In this document: in pieces, positions 1 to 12,554 of the stretch
Position numbering within the stretch: the first letter of the stretch is position 1
Layout of the letters: each line of letters opens with the position of its first letter
Source: Parastagonospora avenae f. sp. tritici 18332-5
Taxonomy: Eukaryota; Ascomycota; Dothideomycetes; Pleosporales; Phaeosphaeriaceae
Length of the DNA stretch: 64,000 bases
NCBI GenBank assembly: GCA_022559985.1
Contig: JAFJTR010000082.1
Coordinates: 62,001-126,000 of the forward strand
Direction of reading: 5' to 3'
The notes under the pieces: model-generated
What the model saw: the letters and a program-made list of their open reading frames with translations, nothing else
Database searches by the model: none
Told to the model about the DNA's origin: nothing
Made by a program: the position numbers and the translations under genes

Positions 1-48
1 CTTTTGTGCTCTACCCCCAAACCAGTGCTTCTCACTTCAACATTCAAC

Positions 49-1289
49 ATGTCTCCCATTGCGCTTGAACAGGAAGACCACACTCGCGATGCCGAGTTCA
101 ACAAGGCCATGCACGGTAAGTCGGCCACTACGCGTGGTGGCATGGCAGCTATGCTCCAGAAGGACCGTGGCGCCCAACAAGCGGCCGTAGACGAGTACTT
201 CAAGCACTGGGACAACAAGGCCGCCTCTGAGGAGACGGAAGAGACACGCAAGGTGAGCAGTGTTTGGTTGCCGTGTCTTGTAATACGGATGCTAACAAGC
301 ACTAGGAACGACGAGACGAATATGCCACTCTCACAAGGCACTATTACAACCTCGCGACCGACCTGTACGAGTACGGCTGGGGCCAGAGCTTCCACTTCTG
401 CCGCTATGCCTATGGCGAGTCCTTTCACCAGGCCATTGCTCGCCACGAGCACTACCTTGCACACAAGATGGGTCTGAAGGATGACATGCGCGTGCTCGAC
501 GTCGGATGCGGTGTCGGAGGTCCCGCGCGTGAGATTGTCAAGTTCGCGGGCGTCAACGTCGTTGGCCTGAACAACAATGACTACCAGATCCAGCGTGCCA
601 CACATTACGCCGAGAAGGAGGGTCTCTCGCACAAGCTCAAGTTCACCAAGGGTGACTTCATGGTACGATAACCATGCCAAACCCCGTATCCACCATTAAC
701 AAGAGGCTAGCAAATGTCTTTCCCTGACAACTCTTTCGATGCCGTTTACGCTATCGAGGCTACCGTCCACGCCCCGTCCCTCGAGGGCATCTACAGCGAG
801 ATCTTCCGCGTCCTGAAGCCCGGCGGTGTCTTCGGTGTCTACGAATGGCTCATGACTGATGCATACGACAACGACAATCCCCATCACCGTGAGATTCGTC
901 TCGGAATTGAGATCGGTGACGGTATCTCCAACATGGAGAAGATTGAGGTTGCGCTCAAGGCTATGAAGGCTGCTGGCTTCGAAATGGAGCACCATGAGGA
1001 TCTTGCTGACCGAGACGACCCCTACCCATGGTACTGGCCGCTCTCTGGCCAGTTGAAGTACATCAGCGCCATTGGCGATATCCCCACAATCCTCCGAATG
1101 ACCAAGATTGGCCGCGGGCTGATCCACAAGTTCGTTGGTGGACTCGAGGTGATCGGCCTTGCCCCCAAGGGTACCCAGAAGACCGCCGACAGCTTGGCGC
1201 TCGCTGCTGACTGCCTGGTTGCTGGTGGAAAGGAGAAGCTCTTTACCCCGATGTACCTGATGGTCGGCAGGAAACCAGAGAACGCATAA
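49..1289 (+). CDS. ERG6: Sterol 24-C-methyltransferase (ERG6)
   Basis: Three exons: 49-252, 306-662 and 711-1289, with GT..AG introns of 53 and 48 bp; the product is 379 residues, as expected for fungal Erg6. It transfers a methyl group from S-adenosylmethionine to C24 of the sterol side chain in ergosterol synthesis, normally at the ER or lipid droplets. Visible: SAM motif I (VLDVGCGVGGP, about residues 130-140), the downstream NNNDYQ and KGDFM segments, and the family C-terminal half with YEWLMT, DPYPWYWPL and the ending MYLMVGRKP. The start is the ATG at 49, which gives the usual short acidic N-terminus before the AAMLQKDRG region; an upstream non-ATG extension is not needed. Neighbour: PDB1 in the same direction 568 bp downstream. 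Identification is from recognised family sequence; confidence high. Confidence 0.96.
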
Positions 1290-1857
1290 GCAGCGTTCGT
1301 TTTCGCTTCTTTCGACTAGACTTGCTTCATCCTAGCCTTGTAGGCATATCTTCTTTGGTACGGAGTACATCTCCTGGTTTTGCATCGTCGCCTGGGGGGC
1401 GCGTTATATGACTGTAATATGTGGGCTTCTGGGACACGGTGATGGCAACGCGAACATAGAGTAGAATATAAGTAATACCTTCATACCTGACTTTTCGATC
1501 TTGATGATGCAGGATGCATGAAAAGTGTTGATGTAGCCCTCGAACAGCTGAATCTGTCAGACGCCGCAAAGAATCAATATCCCTTCGCGTCCGGTCGGAG
1601 CTGCGAGGTCGCGGAGATCGCGAGATGTCGGGTTGAACACGCTAGTGGCACAGACCCTGAGAGTTGTGTTGAGCTTGCCCAAGCGGGTGGATCCCCGAGC
1701 TGTCGGAAGAAATTGTCGAGCAACACCATCGAACACATCCCAACACCCAGAAGGGCCATCACTCGCTCGCGGTCAACATACCCCACGACCTCCCTCACCT
1801 CCCTCACCTCCCTCACCTCCCTCACCTCCCTCACCTCCCTCTACACTGTCCGCCACA
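1290..1857. other. Intergenic: ERG6 3' flank and PDB1 5' leader
   Basis: No gene is seen. The last part before the PDB1 start is pyrimidine-rich and carries the tandem repeat listed separately, so it is probably PDB1 promoter and 5' UTR. Confidence 0.6.
1790..1841 (+). repeat. Tandem CTCCCTCAC minisatellite
   Basis: Nearly six perfect copies of a 9-bp pyrimidine unit end about 17 bases before the PDB1 start codon. Pyrimidine tracts are common just upstream of fungal start codons; this one is unusually regular and could vary in length between strains. Confidence 0.9.
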
Positions 1858-3255
1858 ATGGTTGCTTCACGGCTGCTTCGACCCGCCGCGCGTCTTGCGT
1901 TCCGCCCAGCGTTCCGCGCTCCAGCTTTCACACCCGCTATTGTCGCAAGGAGAGGATATGCCTCGGGCCAGAAGGAGATGACGGTGCGAGAGGCGCTGAA
2001 CGAGGCCATGGCTGAGGAGATGGAGGCGAACGACAAGGTGTTTGTGCTCGGCGAGGAAGTTGCGCAGTACAACGGAGCGTACGTTTTTCTCAGACCTCGT
2101 CGACTGGAGCGTAGCTATGTGCGATAAGCAAGAGGAGGAGCTTTTATGTGGAGCTGTGGCTGCAAAACCATGTTGGGACAGAGACAGAGCCTAGAGACGA
2201 TGCTGACACGACGCACAGATACAAGGTCACCAAGGGCCTCCTAGACCGCTTCGGCGAGAAGAGGGTCATCGACAGCCCCATCACCGAGTCTGGCTTCGCT
2301 GGCCTGACTGTTGGTGCTGCGCTCGCTGGACTGCACCCCATTGTATGCCCTCTGTTCCCCGTTCCCTGGCGTCAGACCCCCCTCTAACACGCCGCAGTGC
2401 GAGTTCATGACCTTCAACTTCGCCATGCAAGCTATCGACCAGATCATCAACTCGGCCGCAAAGACGCACTACATGTCTGGTGGCATCCAGCCCTGCAACA
2501 TCACCTTCCGTGGTCCCAACGGTTTCGCCTCCGGTGTCGCTGCCCAGCACTCGCAAGATTACACTGCTTGGTACGGAAGCATTCCAGGTCTGAAGGTCGT
2601 TGCGCCATACAGCGCAGAGGATGCCAAGGGTCTGCTGAAGGCTGCCATCCGGGACCCCAACCCGGTCGTCGTCTTGGAGAACGAGTGAGTCCCTCGCAGC
2701 AAGCTTCAAGAGCTTCGGCTGACATGCACAGGCTTCTATACGGTCTTTCCTTCCCCATGAGCGAAGCAGCCCAGAAAGACGACTTCGTTATTCCTGTATG
2801 ACCCCTCGCTTCTTCCACTCCATCCTCTCGCTAATCCTTCGCAGTTCGGCAAAGCCAAGATCGAGCGCCCCGGCAAGGACCTCACCATCGTAACCCTCTC
2901 CCGCTGCGTCGGCCAATCCCTTACCGCTGCCGAACAACTGAAGTCCAAGTACGGCATCGAAGCCGAAGTCATCAACCTCCGCTCCATCAAGCCCCTTGAC
3001 GTCGAGTCCATCGTCAAGTCCGTCAAGAAGACGGGCCACATGCTCTGCGTCGCATCCGACTTCCCGTCCTTTGGCGTCGGCGCCGAGATCATGGCGCTTA
3101 CCTGCGAATACGCTTTCGACTACCTAGAGGCGCCACCTGCGCGAGTCACCGGCGCCGAGGTACCCACTCCATATGCCCAGAAACTCGAGGAAATGAGCTT
3201 CCCGACCGAGAGCTTGATTGTGGACTACGCCGCCAAGTTGCTGAGGGTGGCATAA
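1858..3255 (+). CDS. PDB1: Pyruvate dehydrogenase E1 beta subunit, mitochondrial
   Basis: Five exons: 1858-2078, 2219-2342, 2398-2684, 2732-2795 and 2845-3255; all junctions are GT..AG and phases agree, giving 368 residues. With the alpha subunit this forms the thiamine-pyrophosphate-dependent E1 of the mitochondrial pyruvate dehydrogenase complex (pyruvate to acetyl-CoA). The first ~33 residues are rich in Arg and Ala, a matrix-targeting signal ending near RRGYAS. The transketolase pyrimidine-binding domain follows (MTVREALNEAM, LGEEVAQYNGAYKVTKGL, ITESGFAG, CEFMTFNFAMQAID), then the C-terminal transketolase domain (GKDLTIVTLSRCV, INLRSIKPLD, EVPTPYAQKLE). Exon 4 is only 64 bp. The ATG at 1858 sits right after a pyrimidine repeat and is the only start giving a targeting peptide. 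Confidence 0.96.
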
Positions 3256-6200
3256 GCAATTCAAGCGAGATGGAGAGTGCTTCTTTTTTTGAGTCGCGTG
3301 GTGGCCACGAGGTGCGGCTGAAAGAGAGAGGGCGTAGGGATAGATGGTTCCTTCTGCCCACGTGGATACGCTTATGCTTATTTGAAATGTATCCAAAGAA
3401 GACAAGCGGAGAGATGAAGCGATTGGAGGAAAGTGGATAGACGAACGATTTTTCGATTGTGGGAACCATGTCCAATGTAACATTTTTTCTTATTTGCGAT
3501 TGAAGAAATTATAGCGTTTGACGCACGTCTCTGCTCCACATTAGGCTTATTTTGTGTCAGTGCGGGTGCTTGAAAATGATGCGATGCGCTGGGTGTTGCG
3601 CAACAATCCGGGCTGATGCCGTAGGAATCTGCTCAGTCCACTTCCTATGGAATCAAAGGCTGTGGGATCAGGCCATAAGAGACGTGAGACTTGCTGCGTG
3701 TTTGCCACCGCAAGCCTTTGAAAGTTGAAGTCTAGCTGAAAGGGGCTGGGGTAGTTGGGCTGAAGAAACTGAGGGTGAGACTGTAGATTATCAACTACGA
3801 CGGAAGACATAGAGGAACGTCCCACAGCCCCTGAAACTATGCTCAGAGCCATTTGGTATGGCAGGCTGAATGATGGAGGCTCACGCGAGTATAATCTCTG
3901 ATCGGTCAGTGAGATTTGATGGCAGAGAACATGGATATGGTTCTTACATTTTGAGCGTCCAGTGCCATCAATTCCAAGATTTCATTGTCGGCTCAGTTCG
4001 GGCACTGAGTACTCTTGGGAGCACGATACAAAACACTACAAGCTCGACGCATTCTACGAAGTAGGATGACACGCTCATTTGGTCTGCCCATGTGAGCGTA
4101 CAGAGTATGGCGCTTGCAACATCAGCACGCCCTTGTGACGCATCAATTCGATTTCAAAATTCCCGATGTCCTCGAGCATAGCTGCCCAACGCTGGTCACG
4201 CAAGGAGCCCAAGTCTGGCCATCGTGCATCTCGCATTCCGCACATGCAGTTTGTGCAGGCACTTTCTCTTTTGGCAAGTTTCTAGGTTATGACAATTCTT
4301 TCGGCGTCTGTGGCTTGCATCGGGACCACACCCGCTCATGCTGTGAGACCAGGGACGCTCATCTCGCGTGCGGCTTTGTACGGCGTGGCTTGAACTCCAC
4401 GTGCATGCGAACAGGCTGGTAGATTCGCGTGAGAATTGTTCGAAGACACCCACTGGTGTGCTTGACATGCTATATTACTGAAGTCGTGGCGCAACTGGGA
4501 CCTTGAGGTTATAAATAGGCGGTAGCTAATCGAACAGCCGATAGGATTCCACGTCGAGCTAAGATAGGATAGTCGTTCTATGTGGCGCGTCAAAGATGCA
4601 ACCGACGGGCTTGGGCTTTGACGCCAGCTGTCCATACCCATGTGGAAGCCATAGCGTAGAATGACATTGGAAGCCCGTCGAACGTGTCGCCGCTCTTTCG
4701 GCGTGCAGTCATGCGCTACTCGACCTCAGCCATCAGGCACGGGCCGTGCTGTCTATGTACCTGACGATCCTAATGATTTTGCTTGTTGCCCACAAGAACA
4801 TGTAGAACTAGCATAAGACCAAGTCTTCGATGCCCAATCATGGACACCTGTAGTTGTGGTGGTAGTCTTGTCGGGTATGTTGCTATATATTTTCCTGCAG
4901 TAGACGGGATGCAGCAAGCAATCTTGGAGCAAACGATCGATGATGGTCCGAGACCGAAGCAAGGTTAAACAGCCTTCCGCTAGATGCGTTAAATGCGTCA
5001 TCCTGAGCCAGGGTCAATGGTTTTGTCGTACAAGACAACGTTGTCTAGATACCTTCGAGGTCTTTTCGGCATTTTGCAACAATTCAAAGAATATTTGGGT
5101 TTTCCCATGCTAGTAAACAGAGGATGTAGTCGTTGGAAAGGCCGAAAGTTTGGAAGGAGCGGGCACAAGTTATTGCGATCTATGATCAAACATCGCTCAT
5201 GAAGAGGTTGCGTCAATCATTGGCTTGGAACCGCGTTCCGCTTCAAGGAAGGGTTGTGTCCTGCAAGGTGAGAGTGTGAGACCAAAACCAGGTGTCCTGC
5301 TCCACAAGAAAGCGGGATGTGCGTCCGCACGGGCGTATCCGAGGCCGATTTAGACTAGCTTCGCGGACTAAGGATGCCTTGTTCAAACCTCCTGGTCTCT
5401 GGCACCACATACATGCACATTCTCATTCGATAACCGTATTAATCGTATCTTTAACGCCTCTGCGATTAGACCCACGACCACAGGCGAAGCTCGGCCGTTC
5501 GTCTATAGCATGGCTAAAATGCCATACTACACCTTTCCTACCATCCTCAGCCTCAATCAGCCGTTCGGGTACGCACATGGCTTGCAGCGCAAGCCTTCTA
5601 GGCTCATTTCCACGCGCGACCGGCTGGCCCAGCCTTTCAAAGCCTCCCGAACGCGATCTGGCAGTTAAACGAACAATGCACAGATCGACTTTCTTTTCCA
5701 CAATCTGACACTATGTTGTTCGATGTGTAGGCCCTTACGACTGATTCCTCATCTGTGGACATGATCGCTCAGGGCTTCGGCAGCATCAATCACAATGTGC
5801 GCCGACTTGCTCGTGACAATGGCCTGATGCAAGAGGTCGCGTTCGGCGCTGGTCGGGACAACCTCACACGATACTCGCCTCCACAAAGCTTAGTGACATC
5901 TCACCAAGGCGACCGTTCCTCTGGCTCTCAAAATCGAAAATTAAAGAAACGCCCTACTTCGACTATATCGCTTTCACTTGGAGAGTGTACATTCATACCG
6001 CAGGTTGTCAACTACGACGGAAAACAACGAGGGCATCTGATAACCCGAAGCTATGCACAGTATCAACACGCTTCAATCGTGACAGCAAGGCTTCGTGTAT
6101 AGCTCCAGGCACCCTATTTGCTTTCCGTCGTAGGTGAGAACCTACAGTAGAGGTGTGTGTCCGTTGCTGGCAACATCGTCCAAAGTGGTAATTTGCGGGT

Positions 6201-7248
6201 CTCAATCAAAACTGAGATGCTAGATCACCTAGCGAACAAGGATCGCCCCGTTATCTTCGGGGTGGCCCGAGTGGTCTAGATAGCCGTAACAGGCAACTGA
6301 TGTGGCACTTCACATCGTACGACTTACCTAGTACGATCTTTTCGTTTTTCGAAGCCCCGATGAGACTGATTCGATATTATTGGGAAGCTGTTGGTGTTGC
6401 AAATACTCTCGTTTGGGGATAGCATCTCTGGGCTGTGGCCAAAAGCGCCGCCAACGGTTATGTGCGATTCTGTCGGTGAAGTTCGGGAAAACGCTTCAGC
6501 TTAGTGGTGCGCGATGACGACCGTTCATTGCAATTACCACGATGGCATCATGTTCCCACGTGTGAACCACGTTCGCTTCGTAACCGATGGCTTGCATATG
6601 CAAGCCCAAGCCCACACTGCTGGATGGCATGTGCGTCCCCGGTTCCGTCAATTATTCCCTCGCATTCAATGTGCATGAGAACCGAATTGCTGGATTTTTC
6701 TTAGCTCAAAATGATTTGTGTACAAGCCACAGCCTCTGTGCTTCTGTGACGGGGTTCCTGTGGACCAAAATGCAGGAAGATGGGGCATCTGCAATGGCTT
6801 TCAATGGATGGGAAGTCAATACCATGTTAGCCAATCGAGGTTGTCCTCAGTACACCGGACCAGACCCCTTCATCCTCGCTCATGGCGCACGGACTCGAGA
6901 AAAATACTAGAGCTGACGACTAATGTTCACTCAATCATGCCTTTTAGTTATCGGTCCGACTTTAAAGACGCAGCAGTGCCCTGTAGAGCGACCTGGGATA
7001 ATCCTCAGATCCAACCAAGGTGGAAACACGAGAAGCGCCTAGACTACCCGAACTCAATTGGCTCATATATGTGCCTCTGCAGAGTATCCGCTGGCTGTGT
7101 GTAGCACCACACCTCTCCTCTGGAGCAGCACGACCCAGCCGTGTGACAAGCGAGGTCTCTCTGACTACACCACTACCACAGGATCTCCGGTCGTTATCCG
7201 TCGTTCGAGCAACTCCGCCCCAGGGATCGCCTGGTATACTAGATCAGT
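3256..7248. other. Gene-free 4-kb stretch
   Basis: About 4 kb without a convincing gene. Open frames are short, on both strands, and none shows a recognisable domain or a splicing pattern that joins them. A frame on the minus strand at 3547-3852 begins with a true ATG but resembles nothing I know. A roughly 30-bp segment near 3785 recurs in diverged form near 6003, which may mark old repeat remnants. Confidence 0.5.
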
Positions 7249-8795
7249 ATGTCGGAGACGAAGCAGGTCTCACCACTCTTCAGTTTGCCTATAGAGCTCC
7301 GCGAGGAAATCTACAAGAGCGTTCTTTATGGTCCCAGTCAAGGCTTGAATATACTACGGACTTGCCAAGAGATTCGACACGAGGCACAAAAGTTCCTCTA
7401 TCAAAGGAAACTGATATTTCCAAGTCAAGGAGCCCTATACACGTGGTTGGCCAAAACCCCCCGCGAACTCCTTGCCTACGTTTCGAGTATTACCATACAC
7501 CTCCAAGATGTCGATCTTAGACCCATACTCGGAGATCTGACTGCGAGCTATCAGTCAGCAACTCCATTGCGTTTGCCAACATCGGAGCTGTACCGGGCAG
7601 AAGTGGGCAGGCTCGGGCGGGCTTTGAAGGAGATCCCAAAGCTCAGAATCATCACACTTCGAGCCCTTCTTCATCAGCCATCGACATTATACCAAAATTT
7701 TACAACGCAAGTCTTGAGGGTGGCCAGTGCATCCTGTCCTCGTTTGCTGGACCTCCGCTTAGAAGGCAACTTTCATCACCAGGGACTTGAGTTCCTGACG
7801 ACCCTGAATAGTAGCCTGGAATCTTTCTCATTCGATGGCTTCTCGTTGTCATCGCCCGGAGACACTGTCAAGATCCTGGCCAGCCTTCGTCACCTCCGTA
7901 ATCTATCCCTGGTCTCGGAACACGAACCGTCTAAGCCCGACATCGGCTTGCACGGAAACCTCACCGCGAAAGTAGGGCCCTCCACTGAACAAGATTTACG
8001 CACAGCTAGACGCCTCCATCATCTTTCCGCCACTGGAGAAATCCCTGTTCTCTCCCCTACTTCCTTCTTCATCTCCGAGGTCCTCGGCTCATTGCACAAT
8101 CACAATGCGTTAAGAAGCATCTCCCTACGACTGTCTTACACGCCAGATGTGGCGACATTGGTTTCTTTCGGGGGTTTCTTGAAAAGATCGCCCATTACAC
8201 AATTGGAGCTCGACTGGCCAGATCTGCAACCTGATGTTCTAGAGCTTTGCTTGTTCGGCAGCTATGTGAAAACGGTCTGGGTAAGAACACATTACGAAGC
8301 ATACGCATTTGACATGTTATGGTCAATTGTTGAAAGTCGGCAAGCTGGCAACTTAAACAACCTGAGAAAGGTAGTGCTGGTCCGCCCCAAAACTTTTCGT
8401 GGAGACGTACGGAGCCTGCTACACGATAGGAAGAGTAGTGATGTAAAGACTAAATCAGTAGGATTCCACAATGTAAGTCTCCTTCGAGATTGCGCAACTT
8501 TGGCTACCACGTGTCCTTCAGCTGACGCCGTAACCAGGGTGAACAAGACGACATGAACATCTTGCAAGCTAAGCAGCGTCTGCAAGATCTTGGAGTAACT
8601 GCTGTATGGTATACAGAGGACCCAAAACTTATCGTACAACTCGATAGTAGTCCAGGAAACGTGCGGTCGAACTCATATCGTGCGACGAATAAGACGGAGT
8701 CCAAACCCAGCACTTTGTTGGCAAATAACGACCCGGAGATTGTTCACTTGTATTCGGACAGCAAAGAAGATGACATCGATAGCATCAATTCTTAG
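7249..8795 (+). CDS. F-box-like/leucine-rich hypothetical protein
   Basis: Two exons, 7249-8472 and 8538-8795, joined by a 65-bp GTAAGT..CCAG intron in phase 0; 493 residues. The N-terminus (SLPIELREEIYKSVL then LNILRTCQEIRHEAQKFLY, about residues 12-50) matches the short F-box-like head frequent in Pleosporales hypothetical proteins, where a hydrophobic LP..LR..IY segment is followed by an LxTCQxIxxEA helix. The middle holds leucine-spaced stretches (LRIITLRALL, LLDLRLEGN, LRHLRNLSLV, ITQLELDWP) that look like irregular leucine-rich repeats. The C-terminus is acidic and Ser/Asp-rich. Such proteins may be substrate adaptors of SCF ubiquitin ligases; that role is inferred. The exon 1 frame runs on past the donor for 27 residues, but the canonical donor and coding-like second exon favour splicing. 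Confidence 0.75.
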
Positions 8796-9299
8796 AGCTA
8801 TTCACAGCTTGAACTTGTCGTTCTCGCTGATGTATGAGAATGTTCTATTACCACCAGGCGTCAGCAAAATTCCTGCCCGCCTTTTCCTATTAAGAAGATG
8901 TGAAGGGATAGCCTGTATATCCTTAAAGATTTCTAGTATAGTTAGGTACAGCATTTTAGACCTTTGTATACATCCAGGCTCTCCTAAGTTTATGATTAGT
9001 GTACTTCTAAAGACTGTTAGCGTATATCGTGTAGATGCAGAGCGGGCACGAATTTTGCCGCTGCCTAGTGGTACCATTGTTACTTCTAATCATACCCGAA
9101 CTACTTCCTAACTTCATGGGACAATCAGATCATTAGCATCCGCATGAATCGGCCATGAATTTGAACAGTGTATATTACTAATCACCCCAAAAGGGCTAGG
9201 CCATTTGTCAGCTTTCTCATCGGTGCACCTGCGCCTCCGCGATACCGGTCATTTCTGACAAGAACGATCTATTCCGTGATCCGAAATAAGGTTGTTGAA
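8796..9299. other. AT-rich intergenic stretch
   Basis: Roughly 8830-9110 is clearly richer in A and T than the flanking genes and carries no open frame of note. It may be a mutated transposon remnant, but no terminal repeat or protein motif supports a family assignment. Confidence 0.4.
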
Positions 9300-11541
9300 A
9301 TGGCGAACGTGGAACGTGTCGAGAAACGTGGTAGCGCTGCTACCGTACGAGTGAGTGCACCTTCCTCAACCGCCCGATGATCACTACATAGTGTGAGACT
9401 TGGTGTCCTCACGAGTTCCTCGTCGCGCTCGTCGCACACCATCACTACTCTTGCCTCGATGAAGACGACAAAATTGACTCACACCTGATTAATTATTAGG
9501 CATGTGACCTATGCCGCAAGCGAAAGCGCAGATGTCTGTGGACTTCAGGCTCGGTTGGCTGCACGCCATGCGTTACTCTAAATGAAACATGCACTACTAC
9601 ACATGTTCGAAAGCAAAGAGCAAAGCCGCAACGAGTGTATATGTAGGTTAGAAGATCTATCTAGAAGATTAGTAGCTGATTGTTGAAGCAATCGCGTTGC
9701 AGAATATGAAACCAGAATACACAGACTAGAGTCGTTGCTGCAAGCGAGCAACGCAGCACAACCCCAGTTTCAGGACCAACCACTACAACCAGCAGCAGAT
9801 CCTACAGTACCAGCAAAAGAGTGGGTCACTAGCTTGCGTAATAAGCTCCCATCCGTACCTCGACCACAAATCCCCGAACTTGAGGCGCTGTATGGAGAGA
9901 ATTTATTTGAGGATCACAGTCTACTACCGAGTGCAGACGAAATCAATGCACTGGAATTCACGTCAAGCACGAGTACAAATGTCTTCACCGGCAATGGCTT
10001 AGCACCCCTAGCTTTGAATAACATCGAGCCCTCTGCCGACTTCCAGGAGGATATTGCATTCCTCCATAATCCTCATGAGCCTGATATCCTGTTCGAAAGT
10101 GATACCTGGATACCTCCACCGCTTCCTTTGGAACCTGGATGCGACGGGTAAGGCGCTAGAACACCCTGTTTGGAGATCAGTACTGATTAGACACCCCACA
10201 TATAGATATTTACCACCCCCGGAATTAGGTACTACTTTACTATCCGAGTTCCTGGTGGACTTCAATACAGCCTACCCGCTCTATCGTCCTCACGTTATAG
10301 CAAATCATCTCCGCGTCTGCTACAGCGGAGCGTCAGATGGCTCGGCCGTGGCCTGGTGCAGTGCTTATGTAGTATTCGGTTTGGCGTACATGCTTCGGGG
10401 ATCGAGTGCAACTGCAACAAAGCAAGACAATGAGCTTGCAAGATATTATCTCGCTCGTAACTACATTAGTTTAAACCGGCTACTTCTCTCACCGCCCTCT
10501 CTTGGGCTGGTGCAATGCCTCATAGGTGTAGCACTCCTCGTCCAAAGCACGCCATGCGGTCGGAATGTTCCGGACGGACACTTCCTTTCTACGTCGCTAC
10601 GCATAGCACAAAGTCTGGCCTACCACGACGACGAGAGCGACTTGTCCGGGAAGGATCGCGACGTTGAGCAGGAACGTCGCGTCTTCTGGCTCGGCTTCAT
10701 TAATGACACGAACACTAGCATGTTGTCTGGCTCCCCGACCACACAACGGCGAGAAGATATCGTAGCACCGAAACCAGACGAAAATCCCGCCGACAGTCTT
10801 GGTGCAGTCATTGCGGCAGAGGGACATTGGAAGGTCAACATATTCTCATTGCGTCTTAATCTTGCGTTACTGCAAGCTGAGGCCATTGAGCAGGTGCTTT
10901 CGGTGAAGGCCCGGAACATTACACCTTTAGACATCGATGCCGCCGCCGCTATCGTTCTTTCTCGACTAAAAACTTTCCACAACCACGAGCTCTTTAGCCT
11001 TAGCCCTGCTCAGCTTTTCCAATTATTATACCGATCGGACGTCGCACACACAGTGGGCCTTGAGGCGTCATACTTCGCAACAGTACACCGACTGCATGCG
11101 TTCCTGGCCCTGGACAAAAATTCGAGGATAAATCCATTCACAGCAGACATTCTGCGTCGCCTCTCAGCAATGAAGGAGCAGAGGAGCTATCTGGAAGCAA
11201 AGCGCTTGCTGAGTCTGCTTCCTATTGCCCCTCGTGGAGATGTGGGTTTGTACTGGATGGAGCATCGATCCCTGGTTGCAGCTCTAGTGACAGTCCTGGC
11301 CCACCATGTCAACAACCCGACTGAACCGGCGCCGACCAAAGATGAGCTGCGAGGATATAACGAATTGATTGCAGACCTTGGAACCTTGGCGGAGAAGAGT
11401 GCTGAAAGCTCCGATGGTTTCATGGCGCAAGCCAGAGCGCTTTGTATGGACCTATTCGCCAGGCTTGAGACGAGTCTGCGGATACAGTTGCTGCAGAACT
11501 CAGCCATGCACCAGAACGACCTTACGATATCTGCTTCGTGA
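9300..11541 (+). CDS. Zn2Cys6 transcription factor, fungal_trans domain
   Basis: Four exons: 9300-9350, 9500-9642, 9689-10147 and 10206-11541, about 662 residues. The binuclear zinc cluster is split off by intron 1 and has perfect spacing: Cys19, 22, 29, 38, 41, 48 (C-x2-C-x6-C-x8-C-x2-C-x6-C, with the basic run RKRKRRC). A short coiled-coil-like linker follows (EYETRIHRLESLL). The C-terminal half is the fungal-specific transcription factor domain, with RIAQSLAYHDD, the ERRVFWLGFIND segment and the following Ser/Gly-Pro stretch. Expected role: sequence-specific nuclear regulator; target unknown. The last intron has two in-frame acceptors, 10190 and 10205; the second gives a more usual 58-bp intron. 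Intron 2 (46 bp) is chosen to keep the frame. The next gene, an arabinose dehydrogenase, is on the same strand but 1 kb away. Confidence 0.85.
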
Positions 11542-12554
11542 GGTTGATGAGGCACCGAGGAGTCTCAGAATTAGCATATCTTACTGCAGGTTGTCATCTG
11601 CTACTGGAAGTAACCAAGGGCGTTTGACAGCCTGAAGTCATTCAACTTATCATTAGTTGTTGTTTGCGAGACAGAAAATCTGCGTATAGCTCCAGGCTAT
11701 GACATGAGCAATACATTCCACAAGCAGAGACTGAGGCTGAGATGGGTTTTCAGGCAGCCTGGCCTAAGACGTGCCAATTTAGTCCATGGAACCCACGGGC
11801 CGACCTGAGACTACGATGAAAGCCTAGTCCACCTCCTGCGGCGAGAGCCCATGGCACGAACTTGCTCTATATGAATCTTGTGTAGACATTTCGCGATGCC
11901 ACGTGCTTGTTCTGCACCGTCAAGGGTTACAGCAAAGTGTTGACTCTGTCGATGTTCCCGCATCACCCGTGCCTTGATATCTTATCAGATTCAAAGTCCA
12001 GTTATTCCCGATGCATGTAACCGCTGCCTGTGCCGTCCCACCCCGAACCGCAGGGCCTTTGTCATCCCAGCACATCCGCTTTTCTCTTTCTACGACGGAA
12101 CCCTAGATCTGCCATGGCAACGAATCGGAGCCCGCGCAGGCCGGATAACGCGTTCTGGACAGGGATGGCGTCATGTCAGGCCCTGGCACATGCATGTTAG
12201 CTCATCTGTTCCTGCCATCGCGGCCGCCGGCGAGCGCAAACCAAAACGGCGGATGGTGAGGTGTAGATTCTACTCTTTGGGACCTGGAGCCTGGGCTGGC
12301 GGAGAAATTTCCGCCGCGATATGAAGCCTGGCACCTCTGACGTCCTTGCAACGGATTTTTCTTTCACTCTTCTTTCGTCTGAAGTCTGATCCGACAGTCT
12401 TATCTGGTTGCAGAAACGCCATTGTGTTTACGCTCTGCGACTTCCCGCCCTAGCCAACGCGACCCCACCAAAATTATCTTGCAGCTTGTCGCAAACGGCG
12501 CAGTATCGTCCAGCGCCTTTCGCCCTCGTCCACCTTTTTAGACAAGATCCAGTC
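11542..12554. other. Intergenic, probable promoter of the aldo-keto reductase
   Basis: No gene is supported. An in-frame upstream extension of the next gene from 12408 lacks an ATG and is pyrimidine-rich, so it is read as leader. Confidence 0.5.

Noticed and set aside
696..1127. 143-codon minus-strand frame inside ERG6
   Set aside because: Shadow of the ERG6 third exon; no family features.
3547..3852. 101-residue minus-strand frame with a true ATG
   Set aside because: No domain, no coding-like neighbours, atypical composition; kept only as part of the gene-free stretch.
6258..6365. tRNA-like start (TGGCCCGAGTGG resembles an A box)
   Set aside because: No matching B box (GGTTCGAxxCC) and no acceptor-stem pairing follow; treated as chance.
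12408..12554. N-terminal extension of the arabinose dehydrogenase by 49 residues
   Set aside because: It starts at a non-ATG codon in a pyrimidine-rich leader; the ATG at 12555 matches the family's length.
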